Source: WHSW01 sp963759295
Lineage (GTDB): Bacteria; Actinomycetota; Thermoleophilia; Solirubrobacterales; 70-9
Direction: 5' to 3'
DNA length: 64,000 nt
NCBI GenBank assembly: GCA_963759295.1
Contig: CAVWYT010000006.1
Coordinates: forward strand, 1-64,000
Shown here: one piece after another, positions 51,779-61,213 of the stretch
Layout of the letters: each line of letters begins with the position of its first letter
Position numbering within the stretch: position 1 is the stretch's first letter
Notes under the pieces: generated by a model
Database searches by the model: none
What the model was told of the DNA's origin: nothing
What the model saw: the letters and a program-made list of their open reading frames with translations, nothing else
Made by a program: the position numbers and the translations under genes

Positions 51779-52666
51779 ATGGCCGAGACGGGAACATTTC
51801 GCGTCAAGCGCGGCCTCGCCGAGATGCTCAAGGGCGGGGTGATCATGGACGTCACCACCGCCGAGCAGGCCCGGATCGCCGAGCGATCCGGCGCGGTCGC
51901 GGTGATGGCGCTCGAGCGCGTGCCCGCCGACATCCGGGCCGAGGGCGGCGTCGCGCGGATGGCCAGCCCGCGGGTGATCAACGAGATCCAGGACGCGGTC
52001 ACGATCCCGGTGATGGCCAAGGCGCGGATCGGTCACTTCGCCGAGGCGCAGGTGCTTCAGGCCCTCGAGGTCGACTACATCGACGAGTCCGAGGTGCTGA
52101 CTCCGGCCGACGAGGCGAACCACATCGACAAGCGGGCCTTCGACACGCCGTTCGTGTGCGGCGCCACCAACCTCGGCGAGGCGCTGCGGCGGATCGGCGA
52201 GGGCGCGGCGATGATCCGCTCCAAGGGCGAGGCGGGCACCGGCAACATCGTCGAGGCGGTCCGCCACCTGCGCGAGATCGTCGGCGGGATCAGGCGCCTG
52301 ACGACGCACCGTCCGGAGGAGCTGCCTGGCGCCGCGAAGGAGCTTCGGGCGCCGCTCGACGTCGTCGAGGAGGTCGCCCGCGCCGGCTGGCTCCCGGTGC
52401 CGATGTTCTGCGCCGGGGGGATCGCAACACCCGCCGACGCCGCGCTAACCATGTTGCTCGGCGCCGAGGGCAACTTCGTCGGCTCGGGAATCTTCAAGTC
52501 GGAGGACCCGGAGCGACGCGCGCGGGCGATCGTCGAGGCGACGACCCACTTCAACGACCCCGAGCGCGTGGCGGCCGCCTCGACCGAGCTCGGCGAGCCG
52601 ATGCGCGGCGATGACATCGCCGAGCTCGCCGCGCAGGGCGAGCTGCTGCAGCAGCGCGGGGCCTGA
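51779..52666 (+). CDS. pdxS: Pyridoxal 5'-phosphate synthase lyase subunit PdxS
   Basis: A 295-aa TIM-barrel subunit that makes PLP from ribose 5-phosphate, glyceraldehyde 3-phosphate and ammonia. Conserved parts are the N-terminus FRVKRGLAEMLKGGVIMDVT, ALERVPADIRAEGGVARMAS, the catalytic Lys in IPVMAKARIGHFAEAQVLQA, VDYIDESEVLTPADE, the phosphate loop RSKGEAGTGNIVEAVRHLRE and the closing EGNFVGSGIFKSEDPERRAR. The ATG at 51779 is fixed by the family start. It is two bases upstream of pdxT. Confidence 0.98.
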   Translation: MAETGTFRVKRGLAEMLKGGVIMDVTTAEQARIAERSGAVAVMALERVPADIRAEGGVARMASPRVINEIQDAVTIPVMAKARIGHFAEAQVLQALEVDYIDESEVLTPADEANHIDKRAFDTPFVCGATNLGEALRRIGEGAAMIRSKGEAGTGNIVEAVRHLREIVGGIRRLTTHRPEELPGAAKELRAPLDVVEEVARAGWLPVPMFCAGGIATPADAALTMLLGAEGNFVGSGIFKSEDPERRARAIVEATTHFNDPERVAAASTELGEPMRGDDIAELAAQGELLQQRGA

Positions 52667-52668
52667 CC

Positions 52669-53331
52669 TTGCCGGGGGGGCAGGTCCCCGATTCCGGGGG
52701 CACGCGCCTCAAAATCGGCGTGCTCGCGAGCCAGGGCGACTTCGCAGCTCATGCCCGCATGCTCGAGGGGCTCGGGGCCGAGGCGATCGAGGTGCGGGCG
52801 CCCGACCAGCTCGACGGGCTCGACGGGCTCGTGATCCCGGGCGGCGAGTCGACGACGATCTCGAAGGCGATCGAGCGCGACGGCCTCGAACCGGCGATCC
52901 GCGCCCACGTCGGCGAGGGACGGCCGCTGCTCGGCACCTGCGCCGGGATGATCGTCTGTGACCGCGAACACCTCGGGCTCGTGGACATCTCTTGTCGGCG
53001 CAACGCGTTCGGCCGCCAGATCGCGAGCTTCGAGACGGATCTCGAGATCGAGGGGCTCGGCCCGGAGCCGGTCCGGGCCGTGTTCATCCGCGCGCCGTGG
53101 GTGACGCGGGTCGGCGAGCGGGTGCGGGTCTTGGCCGCCGTCGAGGGACATCCGGTGATGGTTCGAGAGGACGCGGTCATTCTCTGCGCGTTCCACCCGG
53201 AGCTCACCGACGACTCGCGGATGCACGCGCTGTTGATGGCGGTCGCGACGACGGCCAGAAACGAGAGAGCTCAGGATGGCGCCGCCGCCGGGGCGAGAGA
53301 AGGAGAACCGGTTGAGAGATCCGCGCGTTGA
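52669..53331 (+). CDS. pdxT: Pyridoxal 5'-phosphate synthase glutaminase subunit PdxT
   Basis: A 220-aa class I glutaminase that feeds ammonia to PdxS. Seen: IGVLASQGDFAAHARMLEGL, LVIPGGESTTISKAIERDGL, the nucleophile Cys in LLGTCAGMIV, and the His/Glu pair in CAFHPELTDDSRMH. The TTG at 52669, two bases after the pdxS stop, adds about 14 residues before the conserved start. The C-terminal ~20 residues overlap the next gene's start region. Confidence 0.97.
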   Translation: MPGGQVPDSGGTRLKIGVLASQGDFAAHARMLEGLGAEAIEVRAPDQLDGLDGLVIPGGESTTISKAIERDGLEPAIRAHVGEGRPLLGTCAGMIVCDREHLGLVDISCRRNAFGRQIASFETDLEIEGLGPEPVRAVFIRAPWVTRVGERVRVLAAVEGHPVMVREDAVILCAFHPELTDDSRMHALLMAVATTARNERAQDGAAAGAREGEPVERSAR

Positions 53332-54416
53332 CAATCTGGCGAGGATCCTGGTCGACTACTCGATCAGGGCGGGAGAGGGCGACACCTGCCTGATCGAGGG
53401 GCCGTCGGCGGCCGAGCCGCTGATCGCCGCCGCCTACGAGCACGTCCTGCGGGCCGGTGCTCAGCCGCTCGTCGCGCTCTCGTTCGAGGGCCAGCAGGCC
53501 GCGTACTTCAAGCATGCCTCCGACGCCCAGCTCGAGTGGACCTCGCCCGTTTCGAGATGGGCCGCGGAGGAGGCCGACTGCCGGATTGCGGTCTGGGCCG
53601 AGACCAACACCCGCGAGCTCTCCAACGTCCCCCCGGAGCGCCAGACGAAGAGGCGCTCGGCGACGCGCGAGTTGATGCAGACGATGATGAGGCGAGCCGC
53701 CGAGGGGAAGCACCGCTGGGTGGGGACGATGTATCCCACCAATGCGCATGCCGGCGATGCCGAGATGAGCCTGGCCGACTTCGAGGACTTCTACTACAGC
53801 GCTTGCCTCGCCGACGACGCGGATCCGCTGGGCGCCTGGAAGCGCAGCTCGGAGGAGTGCAAACGGCTCGCCGAGTGGACCGAGGGCCGGGAGCAGGTCC
53901 GGATCGTCGCCGACGGCACCGACGTGCGCCTCGGGATCGCGGGGCGACATTTCATCGCCGCCGACGGCGAGCACAACATGCCCGACGGGGAGTTCTTCAC
54001 CGGCCCGGTCGAGGACTCGGCCGAGGGCGAGATCAGCTTCGACCTGCCGGCGACGATCGGCGGGCGCGAGGTCGCCGGGGTGCGGCTTCGGTTCGAGGGC
54101 GGCAAGGTCGTCGACGCCCGCGCCGAGCGCGGCGAGCAGTACCTGATCAGCATGCTCGATACCGACGAGGGCGCGCGGCGGCTCGGCGAGCTCGGGATCG
54201 GTACCAACTTTGGAATCGAGCATGGGACGCGCTCGATCCTGCTCGACGAGAAGATCGGCGGCACCGTGCACCTGGCCGTGGGGGCGAGCTATCCCGAGAC
54301 CGGCGGCACCAACGACAGCGCCGTTCACACCGACCTCGTCTGCGACCTGCGGCGGGGCGGGCAGGCTCGAGGTCGACGGAGAGGTTCTCCAGCAAGACGG
54401 CAGATTCGTCGTCTGA
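53312..54416 (+). CDS. M29 family aminopeptidase (one frameshift)
   Basis: A metallopeptidase of about 367 aa when repaired, of the thermostable AmpS/PepS type. Metal and core motifs: ADGTDVRLGIAGRHFIAADG, NMPDGEFFTGPVEDSAEGEI, GELGIGTNFGIEHGTRSILL, DEKIGGTVHLAVGASYPETG and GTNDSAVHTDLVCDL. The end (RLEVDGEVLQQDGRFVV) is one frame off; an extra base at 54356-54363 explains it. The start is the TTG at 53312, with AAGGAGAA about eight bases upstream, which decides against an earlier ATG. It overlaps pdxT by 20 bases. Confidence 0.88.
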
Positions 54417-54683
54417 GCCGGGACCGGTGCGGGCGGACGGGTGCGGCAAGCGCGATCCCGGCCGACGCAACTTCCTCGGCGCGCGGTTGTTCTCATCGGT
54501 GCGCGTCGCTTCCCGATCCTTGCGCCAGGGTGCGAGCGGGACAGTCACGGCGGCGCCTACGTTGGGATGCCGACGTAAGGCCGCGGCCGGGCCACTATGG
54601 ACCCGGTCGCGGTCTGCATCGTGGGCGGGCGCGGACCGGGTTCGATCGGTCGCGATGGGCGGCGTCTGTAAGACTCATCGGTG

Positions 54684-55436
54684 ATGTCAGGGCACTCGAA
54701 ATGGGCCTCGATCAAGCACAAGAAGGCGGCCACCGACGCCAGGCGCGGACAGCTTTTCACGAAGCTCGCCCGGGCGATCTCGGTCGCCGCGCGTGAGGGT
54801 GGGGGCGACCCGGATTCGAACTTCACCCTTGCCGCGGCGATCGACAAGGCAAAGGGCTACTCGATGCCCAAGGACAACATCCAGCGCGCGATCGATCGCG
54901 GCACCGGCGCCGGCGGAGGCGACGAGCAAATCGAGCGCGTCGTCTACGAGGGTTACGGGCCCGGCGGCGCGGCGATCCTCGTCGAGGCGCTGACCGACAA
55001 CCGCAACCGCACGGGATCCGAGGTTCGCCACGCGTTCGACAGGCACAACGGCAGCCTCGGCGAGCCCGGATCCGTGGCCTGGCAGTTCGAGAAGAAGGGG
55101 ATCGTGCTCGTCGACGGCGAGCGCTACTCCGAGGACGATCTGATGCCGGCGATCGACGCCGGCGCCGAGGACGTCGCCCACGATGGCGACCTACTCAAGG
55201 TGACCACCCGGCCGGGAGACCTGGCCCCGGTCAGAGGCGCGCTCGAGGACGCCGGGGTCGAGATCCAATCAGCGGAGCCGTCGATGGAGCCCTCGGCGGT
55301 GGTCGAGATCACCGGCGAGAGCGAGGCGCGGGCGCTGATGCGCCTGATCGAGGCGCTCGACGACCACGACGACGTCGAGGCGGTGCACGCGAACTTCGAC
55401 ATCCCCGAGTCGCTGCTCGAGCAGGTCGCCGCCTGA
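54684..55436 (+). CDS. yebC: YebC/PmpR-family protein
   Basis: A 250-aa YebC protein, standard length. It begins MSGHSKWASIKHKKAATDAR and has LFTKLARAISVAAREGGGDP, NIQRAIDRGTGAGGGDEQIE, VYEGYGPGGAAILVEALTDN and DVEAVHANFDIPESLLEQ. The family was described as transcriptional regulators and also linked to translation. It stands just upstream of ruvCAB, the common arrangement. About 267 bp separate it from the M29 gene; I see no gene in that gap. Confidence 0.97.
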   Translation: MSGHSKWASIKHKKAATDARRGQLFTKLARAISVAAREGGGDPDSNFTLAAAIDKAKGYSMPKDNIQRAIDRGTGAGGGDEQIERVVYEGYGPGGAAILVEALTDNRNRTGSEVRHAFDRHNGSLGEPGSVAWQFEKKGIVLVDGERYSEDDLMPAIDAGAEDVAHDGDLLKVTTRPGDLAPVRGALEDAGVEIQSAEPSMEPSAVVEITGESEARALMRLIEALDDHDDVEAVHANFDIPESLLEQVAA

Positions 55437-55515
55437 CCCGGTGCACGGCGCGCGCCCGGGCGCAACGGGCGTTCGACAAAAGAGGCATCCGGGGACGGAA
55501 GCAGAATCCGTAGGC

Positions 55516-56034
55516 GTGATCCTCGTCATGGGCATAGACCCGGGCGTGGCGAATACGGGATTCGGCGTCATCCGGGTGGCCGGCGGCCAGATGGTTGCCG
55601 TCGACGGCGGCGTGATCGAGCTCGATCCCGATCAGTCGCCCGAGACCCGCCTCGCCCGCATCCATGAGGAGCTGGCGAAGCTGATCGCCTGGCACGAGCC
55701 CGCCGCGGTTGCGCTCGAGGACATCTACTTCAACAAGAATGTGCGCTCGGCGCTCGCGGTCGGCCAGGCGCGGGGGGTCGCCATGCTCGCCGCCGCCCAG
55801 CACGGGACCCCGTGCTTCGACTACACGCCGCAGGCGGTGAAGATGGCGGTCTGCGGCACCGGCTCGGCCGCCAAGCGCCAGGTGCAGAGGATGGTCGGCG
55901 CGCTGCTCGGCCTCGCCCGCGACCCGGAGTCCGACCACACCGCCGACGCGCTTGCGGTGGCGATCTGCCACGCCGGGCACGCCCGCACCGCCGCGACCGT
56001 CGCCCCGGCCGCACGCGCAGCGGTGAGCGCCTGA
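55516..56034 (+). CDS. ruvC: Holliday junction resolvase RuvC
   Basis: A 172-aa endonuclease that cleaves four-way junctions. Acidic active-site residues are in MGIDPGVANTGFGVI, ALEDIYFNKNVRSALAVGQA and DHTADALAVAICH. The Lys-rich DNA loop is VKMAVCGTGSAAKRQVQRMV. Start is the GTG at 55516; the open frame reaches back to 55441 without similarity. Its stop shares one base with the ruvA start. Confidence 0.97.
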   Translation: MILVMGIDPGVANTGFGVIRVAGGQMVAVDGGVIELDPDQSPETRLARIHEELAKLIAWHEPAAVALEDIYFNKNVRSALAVGQARGVAMLAAAQHGTPCFDYTPQAVKMAVCGTGSAAKRQVQRMVGALLGLARDPESDHTADALAVAICHAGHARTAATVAPAARAAVSA

Positions 56035-56630
56035 TGATCGCCTCGGTCCGCGGCGAGGTGCTCGTGCGCCGTCCGGATCACGTCGTGATCGACTCCGGCG
56101 GCGTCGGCTACCGGCTGGCGGTCTCGACCGAGACGCTGAAGGCCGTCCCGGCGAGCGGCAAGGAGGCGATGCTCCATGCGCACCTCGTGGCTCGCGACGA
56201 CTCGATGTCGCTGTTCGGTTTCGCGAGCGAGGAGGAGCGCGACCTGTTCCTGCACCTGACCTCCGTGTCCGGCATCGGGCCGAAGGTGGCGATCGCGATC
56301 CTCTCCGGGGGCACGCCCCGCGAGCTGCTGCGGGCGATCGCCGCCGGCGACGCGAAGCGCTTTCAGGCGGTCCCCGGGATCGGCAAGCGAACCTCCGAGC
56401 GGGTGATCGTCGAGCTGCGCGAGAAGGTGGTCGGGGAGCTCGAGGAGGGCGTGCCGGCGATCGGCGGTGGATCCGCCGACGATCCTCGTACGCTGGCGCG
56501 GGACGGCCTCATCTCCCTGGGCTACACGCTCCCGGAGGCCGAGAAGTTGCTCGACTCCGCCGAGGGCGAGACGCCCGAGGACCTGATCGGCTCGGCGCTG
56601 CGAAATGCCAGCGCCAAGGAGGCGGCGTGA
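56034..56630 (+). CDS. ruvA: Holliday junction helicase subunit RuvA
   Basis: A 198-aa junction-binding protein: N-terminal OB fold (MIASVRGEVLVRRPDHVVID), double helix-hairpin-helix region (LTSVSGIGPKVAIAIL and FQAVPGIGKRTSERVIVEL) and a C-terminal RuvB-binding three-helix domain (DGLISLGYTLPEAEKLLDSA). It overlaps ruvC by one base (TGATG) and ruvB by four (GTGA). Confidence 0.97.
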   Translation: MIASVRGEVLVRRPDHVVIDSGGVGYRLAVSTETLKAVPASGKEAMLHAHLVARDDSMSLFGFASEEERDLFLHLTSVSGIGPKVAIAILSGGTPRELLRAIAAGDAKRFQAVPGIGKRTSERVIVELREKVVGELEEGVPAIGGGSADDPRTLARDGLISLGYTLPEAEKLLDSAEGETPEDLIGSALRNASAKEAA

Positions 56631-57757
56631 GCGCGGAGCAAGGACAAGCGAGGGGTGGTTCGACGCACGGGTCCGGCCAGGATTCCGTGAGCGTCTCGCG
56701 CGACCCGAGCATCGGCGACCCGCAAGGACTCGACGCTCCGATCTCCGATCCGATCGCCGAGGCGAGGCTCGGGGGCGCCGAGGAGGAGCTCGATCGCTCG
56801 CTGCGCCCGAAGCGGCTCGGCGACTTCGTCAACCAGGTCCAGGTAACCGGCCAGCTCGAGGTCTTCATCGAGGCCGCCAAGCGCCGCGAGGAATCGCTCG
56901 ATCACGTGCTGCTCGCGGGCCCGCCCGGGCTCGGCAAGACCTCGCTCGCGCAGATCATCGCCGCCGAGCTCGGCGCGCCGTTCGTGCAGACCGCCGGCCC
57001 GGCGCTCGAGCGAAAGGCCGACATCGCCGCGTTCTTGACCGCGCTCGAGCCGGGATCGGTGTTCTTCATCGATGAGATCCACCGGCTCAGTCGCGCGATC
57101 GAGGAGACGCTGTATCCGGCGATGGAGGACCGGGCCCTGCCGATCGTGCTCGGGCAGGGCGCCGGCGCGCGCACCGTCACCCTCGATCTGCCGGCGTTCA
57201 CGCTCGTCGGCGCGACCACCAGGGCCGGACTGCTGACGACGCCGCTTCGCGATCGCTTCGGGGTCTCGATGCGCCTCGAGCACTACGACCCCGCCGAGCT
57301 GGCGCGGATCGTGCGCCGCTCCGCGTCGATCCTCGAGGTCGAGATCGACGACGAGGGTGAGCGGGTGATCGCCCAGCGTTCCCGCGGGACACCGCGGGTC
57401 GCCAACCGGTTGCTGAAACGGGTTCGCGACTTCGCCGAGGTTCGCGGGGCCGGGGTGGTCGACGGCACGGTCGCCGCCGAGGCGCTCGGCCTGCTCGAGG
57501 TCGACGAGGGTGGCCTCGATCGCCACGATCGCACGATCCTCGAGACGATCGCGGTCAAGTTCGGCGGCGGTCCGGTCGGCCTTTCGACCCTCGCGGCCGC
57601 CGTCGACGAGGAGCAGGAGACGATCGAGGGCATCTACGAGCCCTACCTCCTGCAGCAGGGGTTGATCAAGCGAACGCCCAACGGCAGGGTGATCACGGAG
57701 CGCGGATTTCAGCACCTCGGACTACCGGTACCGGACCAGGCGGCGTCGCTGTTCTGA
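56627..57757 (+). CDS. ruvB: Holliday junction branch-migration ATPase RuvB
   Basis: A 376-aa AAA+ motor. Walker A is LLAGPPGLGKTSLAQIIAAE, Walker B VFFIDEIHRLSRAIEE, sensor 1 TLVGATTRAGLLTTPLRDRF with the Arg finger, and sensor 2 SRGTPRVANRLLKRVRDF. The C-terminal winged helix holds GIYEPYLLQQGLIKRTPNGR. The first ~50 residues are a Ser/Gly/Asp-rich extension not needed for the fold; the GTG start is supported by the GTGA overlap with ruvA. Confidence 0.97.
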   Translation: MSAEQGQARGGSTHGSGQDSVSVSRDPSIGDPQGLDAPISDPIAEARLGGAEEELDRSLRPKRLGDFVNQVQVTGQLEVFIEAAKRREESLDHVLLAGPPGLGKTSLAQIIAAELGAPFVQTAGPALERKADIAAFLTALEPGSVFFIDEIHRLSRAIEETLYPAMEDRALPIVLGQGAGARTVTLDLPAFTLVGATTRAGLLTTPLRDRFGVSMRLEHYDPAELARIVRRSASILEVEIDDEGERVIAQRSRGTPRVANRLLKRVRDFAEVRGAGVVDGTVAAEALGLLEVDEGGLDRHDRTILETIAVKFGGGPVGLSTLAAAVDEEQETIEGIYEPYLLQQGLIKRTPNGRVITERGFQHLGLPVPDQAASLF

Positions 57758-57786
57758 GGCGTACTTCCCTCGCTACGCTTCAGCGC

Positions 57787-58269
57787 GTGCCGTTCTTCAT
57801 CTGTCCCAACTGCGGGAACCGTGAGCTCTCTGGCGAACGGGCCGGATTGATCCCGCGGCCGAAGACGTGCTCGAAATGCGGCGCGCCCTTCCTGTTCGAG
57901 CTCCTCGACGACTACTACCCGGCCCCTGACGCGGCGTTCTTCATCTGCGACCAGGAGGGGCGCCTGCTCGACGTCGGGCGCAACGGCTTCGAGCTCACCG
58001 GGCTCAAGGACGAGCAGGTGATCGGGCGCCCGGTCCGAGAGGTGCTCGGGCTCGAGTGGATCGACGAGGGCGACGGCGGTGAGGCGGCCGACATCGATCA
58101 CGACGGCACCACCGATCCGATCGAGACGACGCTCGAGTGGGGTGTGCGCTCGCTCGGCAAGCGGGTCTCGGTCCACGCCGAGGGCGATTTGCCCGCGGAG
58201 GCGGTCGCCGACCTATTTCCCGCCTACGACGAGGACGGCGGGCTGCTGCTGGTGCTCACGCCCGAGTAG
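57787..58269 (+). CDS. Zinc-ribbon plus PAS-domain protein
   Basis: A 160-aa protein. The N-terminal zinc ribbon has FFICPNCGNRELSGERAGLI and TCSKCGAPFLFELLDDYY. It is followed by a PAS-like fold: AAFFICDQEGRLLDVGRNGF, ELTGLKDEQVIGRPVREVLG and the last strand GGLLLVLTPE. It could sense a ligand or redox signal. It lies between ruvB (29 bp) and secDF (9 bp) on the same strand. Function unknown. Confidence 0.75.
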   Translation: MPFFICPNCGNRELSGERAGLIPRPKTCSKCGAPFLFELLDDYYPAPDAAFFICDQEGRLLDVGRNGFELTGLKDEQVIGRPVREVLGLEWIDEGDGGEAADIDHDGTTDPIETTLEWGVRSLGKRVSVHAEGDLPAEAVADLFPAYDEDGGLLLVLTPE

Positions 58270-58278
58270 CGGTAGCCG

Positions 58279-61197
58279 ATGGCGAACCGCAGACGCAACC
58301 TGATCGTGCTCGTGCTCGTGCTGGCCCTGGTGGCGGCCTCGCTGGTGGTGGTCGCCAGCAAGCGCACCGTCCTCGGCCTCGACCTGCGCGGCGGCACCGA
58401 GTTGATCTACCAGGGCCGCGAGACGCCGCAGGTGCCCGACGTCCAGCCGGAGGACATCGATCGCGCGATCGAGATCATCCGCGACCGAGTCGATGCGCTC
58501 GGCGTTTCCGAGCCCGAGATCTCACGCATCGGGAGCAAGGAGATCGAGGTCGGCCTGCCCGACGTCTCCAACGCCCAGCGGGCCGCCGAGCAGGTCGGGA
58601 CCACGGCGCAGCTGTACCTCTACGACTTCGAGCCCAACGTGATCCCGCCGAACCCCAACGTCCAGGCACCCGAGGACCGCCCCTACAACCGGCTGATCGA
58701 CGCGGTCCGGGCGGCCGCGAAGGAGAAGCCGGTCTCGGAGGCGCAGTGCGAGGAGCAGGGCTGCACGACCAGTGGCCCGACCTATTACCTGTTCGACTCC
58801 AAGACCCTGGAGCCGATCGGCGAACCCTCGGAGCGCCGCAAGGACCTGTTCGTCAACTCAAACGACAAGCAGCCGCCGAACACCGAGGTGGTCGCCGTGC
58901 CCCGCGGCACCGTGGTCCTGCAAAAGGACCCCGACGACGTCCAGTCGACGCCTGATGTCGACGAGTCGGAGACAGGGGCCACCGAGTACTTCGTCCTCCG
59001 CGACAGGCCGGCCCTGAACGGCAATGAGATCACCGACCCGAAGCCGAGCTTCGACCAGTTCAACCAGCCTGTGGTCACCTTCGACTTCACCGACGAGGGG
59101 CGGGCCGCGTTCGCCGAGGTCACCCAGGAGATCGCCAACCGGGGGCGAGACGCATGCTTTCAGGCCACCGGCCAGGACTGCTCGGGGATCAGCTCCGACC
59201 AGGCCAGCCAGTTCTCGGGCTCGTTCGCGATCGTCCTCGACGGCGAGCTGGTCTCGAACCCGATCATCAACTTCATCGACAACCCGACCGGGATCGACGG
59301 CCGGACCGGAGCCGAGATCTCCGGCCTCAGCTCCCAGGAGTCCCAGGACCTCGCGAAGATCCTCCAGATCGGCGCGCTGCCGATCAAGCTCGCGCTGATC
59401 AGCCAGTCGACGGTCTCGGCGACGCTCGGCGAGCAGGCGCTCGACCAGGGCCTCAAGGCCGGGCTCGCGGGCCTCGTCGTCGTCTTGCTCTTCCTGCTCT
59501 TCTACTACCGCTTCCTCGGCCTGATCGCCGGCCTCGGGCTGATCGTCTACGCGATCTTCTACTTCGCGCTGATCAAGGCGCTGCCGATCACCCTGACCCT
59601 GCCGGGCATCGCCGGACTGATCCTCACGATCGGCGTCGCCGCGGACTCGAACATCGTCATCTTCGAGCGAATAAAGGAGGAGGTGCGCGCCGGGCGATCG
59701 ATGCTCTCCGCGATCTCCGAGGGCTACAAGAAGGGGATCGCGACGATCATCGACGCGAACGTGATCACCCTGATCACCGCCTTCATCCTCTTCGGCCTCG
59801 CGACCGCGGGCGTCAAGGGCTTCGCGTTCACGCTCGGGATCGGAACGATCGTCTCGCTGTTGACCGCGGTGCTGTTCACACAGGCGGTGCTCGGGCTGCT
59901 CGGCCGATCGCGGATCCTTCGCTCGCCTTCGGCGCTCGGCGCCTCCCACGAGGGCGGCTCCGGCTGGACCTTCGACTTCACCGCCGCCTCGAAGTGGTTC
60001 TTCTCGCTCTCCGGCGTGATCCTCTCGATCGGCGCGATCGCCTTCGCCACCAAGCAACTGAACCTCGGGATCGACTTCGAGTCCGGGACCCGAATCCAGG
60101 CGGCGCTCGCCGAGCCGGCATCGGTCGACGAGGTCCGCCAGGCGCTCTCCGACGGAGGGATCTCCGACGCCGGCTCAGCCAAGATCCAGGAGACCGAGAA
60201 CCCGGACTTCGGCGCCAACGTCGTCCAGATCCAGGCGAAGCTCTCGCCGACGGAGGCGAACAAGGTCGCCAATCTGCTCGATCAGGACTTCGGGTTCGAG
60301 GCCAGCCGGGCCGACAGCTTCGACTCCGACACCGTCGGGCCGACGTTCGGCGCCCAGGTCGCCAACAAGGCGATGATCGCGATCATCTTCAGCCTGCTCG
60401 TGATCTCGGCCTACGTGGCGATCCGTTTCGAGGCCAAGTACGCGGTGCCCGTCGTGATCGCGCTGATCCACGACATCCTGATCACCGGCGGCGTCTACGC
60501 GCTGCTGGGACGGGAGGTGTCGAGCGCCACCGTGGCGGCCTTCCTGACGATTCTCGGCTACTCGATGTACGACACGATCATCGTCTTCGACCGGATCCGC
60601 GAGAACGTGCCGCGCATGCCACGGGCCGCCTTCTCGCAGATCGTCAACCGCTCGATGAGCGAGGTGCTGACCCGATCGCTGATCACCGGTCTCTCGACCG
60701 TGTTCCTGATCGCCGTCCTGCTCGTGTTCGGGGGCGAGACGCTGCGCGACTTCGCGTTCGCGATGATGGTCGGCGTCGCCTCCGGTACGTACTCCTCGAT
60801 CTTCATCGCCTCGCCGGTGCTGACCGAGTGGAAGGAGCGCGAGCCCGCCTACCGGTCCCGCCGGGCTCGGATCAAGGAGGCGATGGGCTTCGTGCCGACG
60901 TTCCCCGAGGACAACGTGGTCGCGAGGATCGACGAAGCCGAGCGCCATCTGGCCCCGCCCACCGACGGAGACGGTGCGCAGGCGCCGGCCGTGGCCCCGG
61001 GTGGCTCCCAGCCCGTGCAGGCGCCGGTGGCGATCGCCGAGCCGCCGGTCGAGCGGGCCGCCGCCCCAGAGCCGACCGCCGAGGAGGCCGGCGACGGCGT
61101 GGCCGGTCGCCCCGAGGCCGGCGCCAAGCGAAGTGGGGCCCGGAGCTCGCGCAAGAAGCAGACGCGGCGTCGCCGCAAGCACGGGAGGAAGCGGTGA
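58279..61197 (+). CDS. secDF: Fused protein translocase subunit SecDF
   Basis: A single 972-aa chain holding both SecD and SecF, which use the proton gradient to help pull exported proteins across the membrane. The SecD half has TM1 (LIVLVLVLALVAASLVVV), DLRGGTELIYQ, a large periplasmic domain (~60-370) and GVAADSNIVIFERIKEEVRA. The SecF half begins near residue 560 (FFSLSGVILSIGAIAFAT), with GIDFESGTRIQAALAE and SMYDTIIVFDRIRENV. The C-terminal ~80 residues are Pro/Ala-rich and end in a very basic tail (KKQTRRRRKHGRKR), probably lying near the ribosome or lipid surface. No internal stop or frameshift is visible. Confidence 0.96.
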   Translation: MANRRRNLIVLVLVLALVAASLVVVASKRTVLGLDLRGGTELIYQGRETPQVPDVQPEDIDRAIEIIRDRVDALGVSEPEISRIGSKEIEVGLPDVSNAQRAAEQVGTTAQLYLYDFEPNVIPPNPNVQAPEDRPYNRLIDAVRAAAKEKPVSEAQCEEQGCTTSGPTYYLFDSKTLEPIGEPSERRKDLFVNSNDKQPPNTEVVAVPRGTVVLQKDPDDVQSTPDVDESETGATEYFVLRDRPALNGNEITDPKPSFDQFNQPVVTFDFTDEGRAAFAEVTQEIANRGRDACFQATGQDCSGISSDQASQFSGSFAIVLDGELVSNPIINFIDNPTGIDGRTGAEISGLSSQESQDLAKILQIGALPIKLALISQSTVSATLGEQALDQGLKAGLAGLVVVLLFLLFYYRFLGLIAGLGLIVYAIFYFALIKALPITLTLPGIAGLILTIGVAADSNIVIFERIKEEVRAGRSMLSAISEGYKKGIATIIDANVITLITAFILFGLATAGVKGFAFTLGIGTIVSLLTAVLFTQAVLGLLGRSRILRSPSALGASHEGGSGWTFDFTAASKWFFSLSGVILSIGAIAFATKQLNLGIDFESGTRIQAALAEPASVDEVRQALSDGGISDAGSAKIQETENPDFGANVVQIQAKLSPTEANKVANLLDQDFGFEASRADSFDSDTVGPTFGAQVANKAMIAIIFSLLVISAYVAIRFEAKYAVPVVIALIHDILITGGVYALLGREVSSATVAAFLTILGYSMYDTIIVFDRIRENVPRMPRAAFSQIVNRSMSEVLTRSLITGLSTVFLIAVLLVFGGETLRDFAFAMMVGVASGTYSSIFIASPVLTEWKEREPAYRSRRARIKEAMGFVPTFPEDNVVARIDEAERHLAPPTDGDGAQAPAVAPGGSQPVQAPVAIAEPPVERAAAPEPTAEEAGDGVAGRPEAGAKRSGARSSRKKQTRRRRKHGRKR

Positions 61198-61213
61198 TGG
61201 AGGTCGCGGGCTG

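Noticed and set aside
56522..57715. A 397-codon minus-strand frame opposite ruvB
   Set aside because: RuvB is unambiguous on the plus strand and the antisense product has no domain features.
58279..61197. SecD and SecF as two genes joined by an error
   Set aside because: The frame is open throughout with no break at the SecD/SecF junction, and fused SecDF is known in several bacterial lineages.
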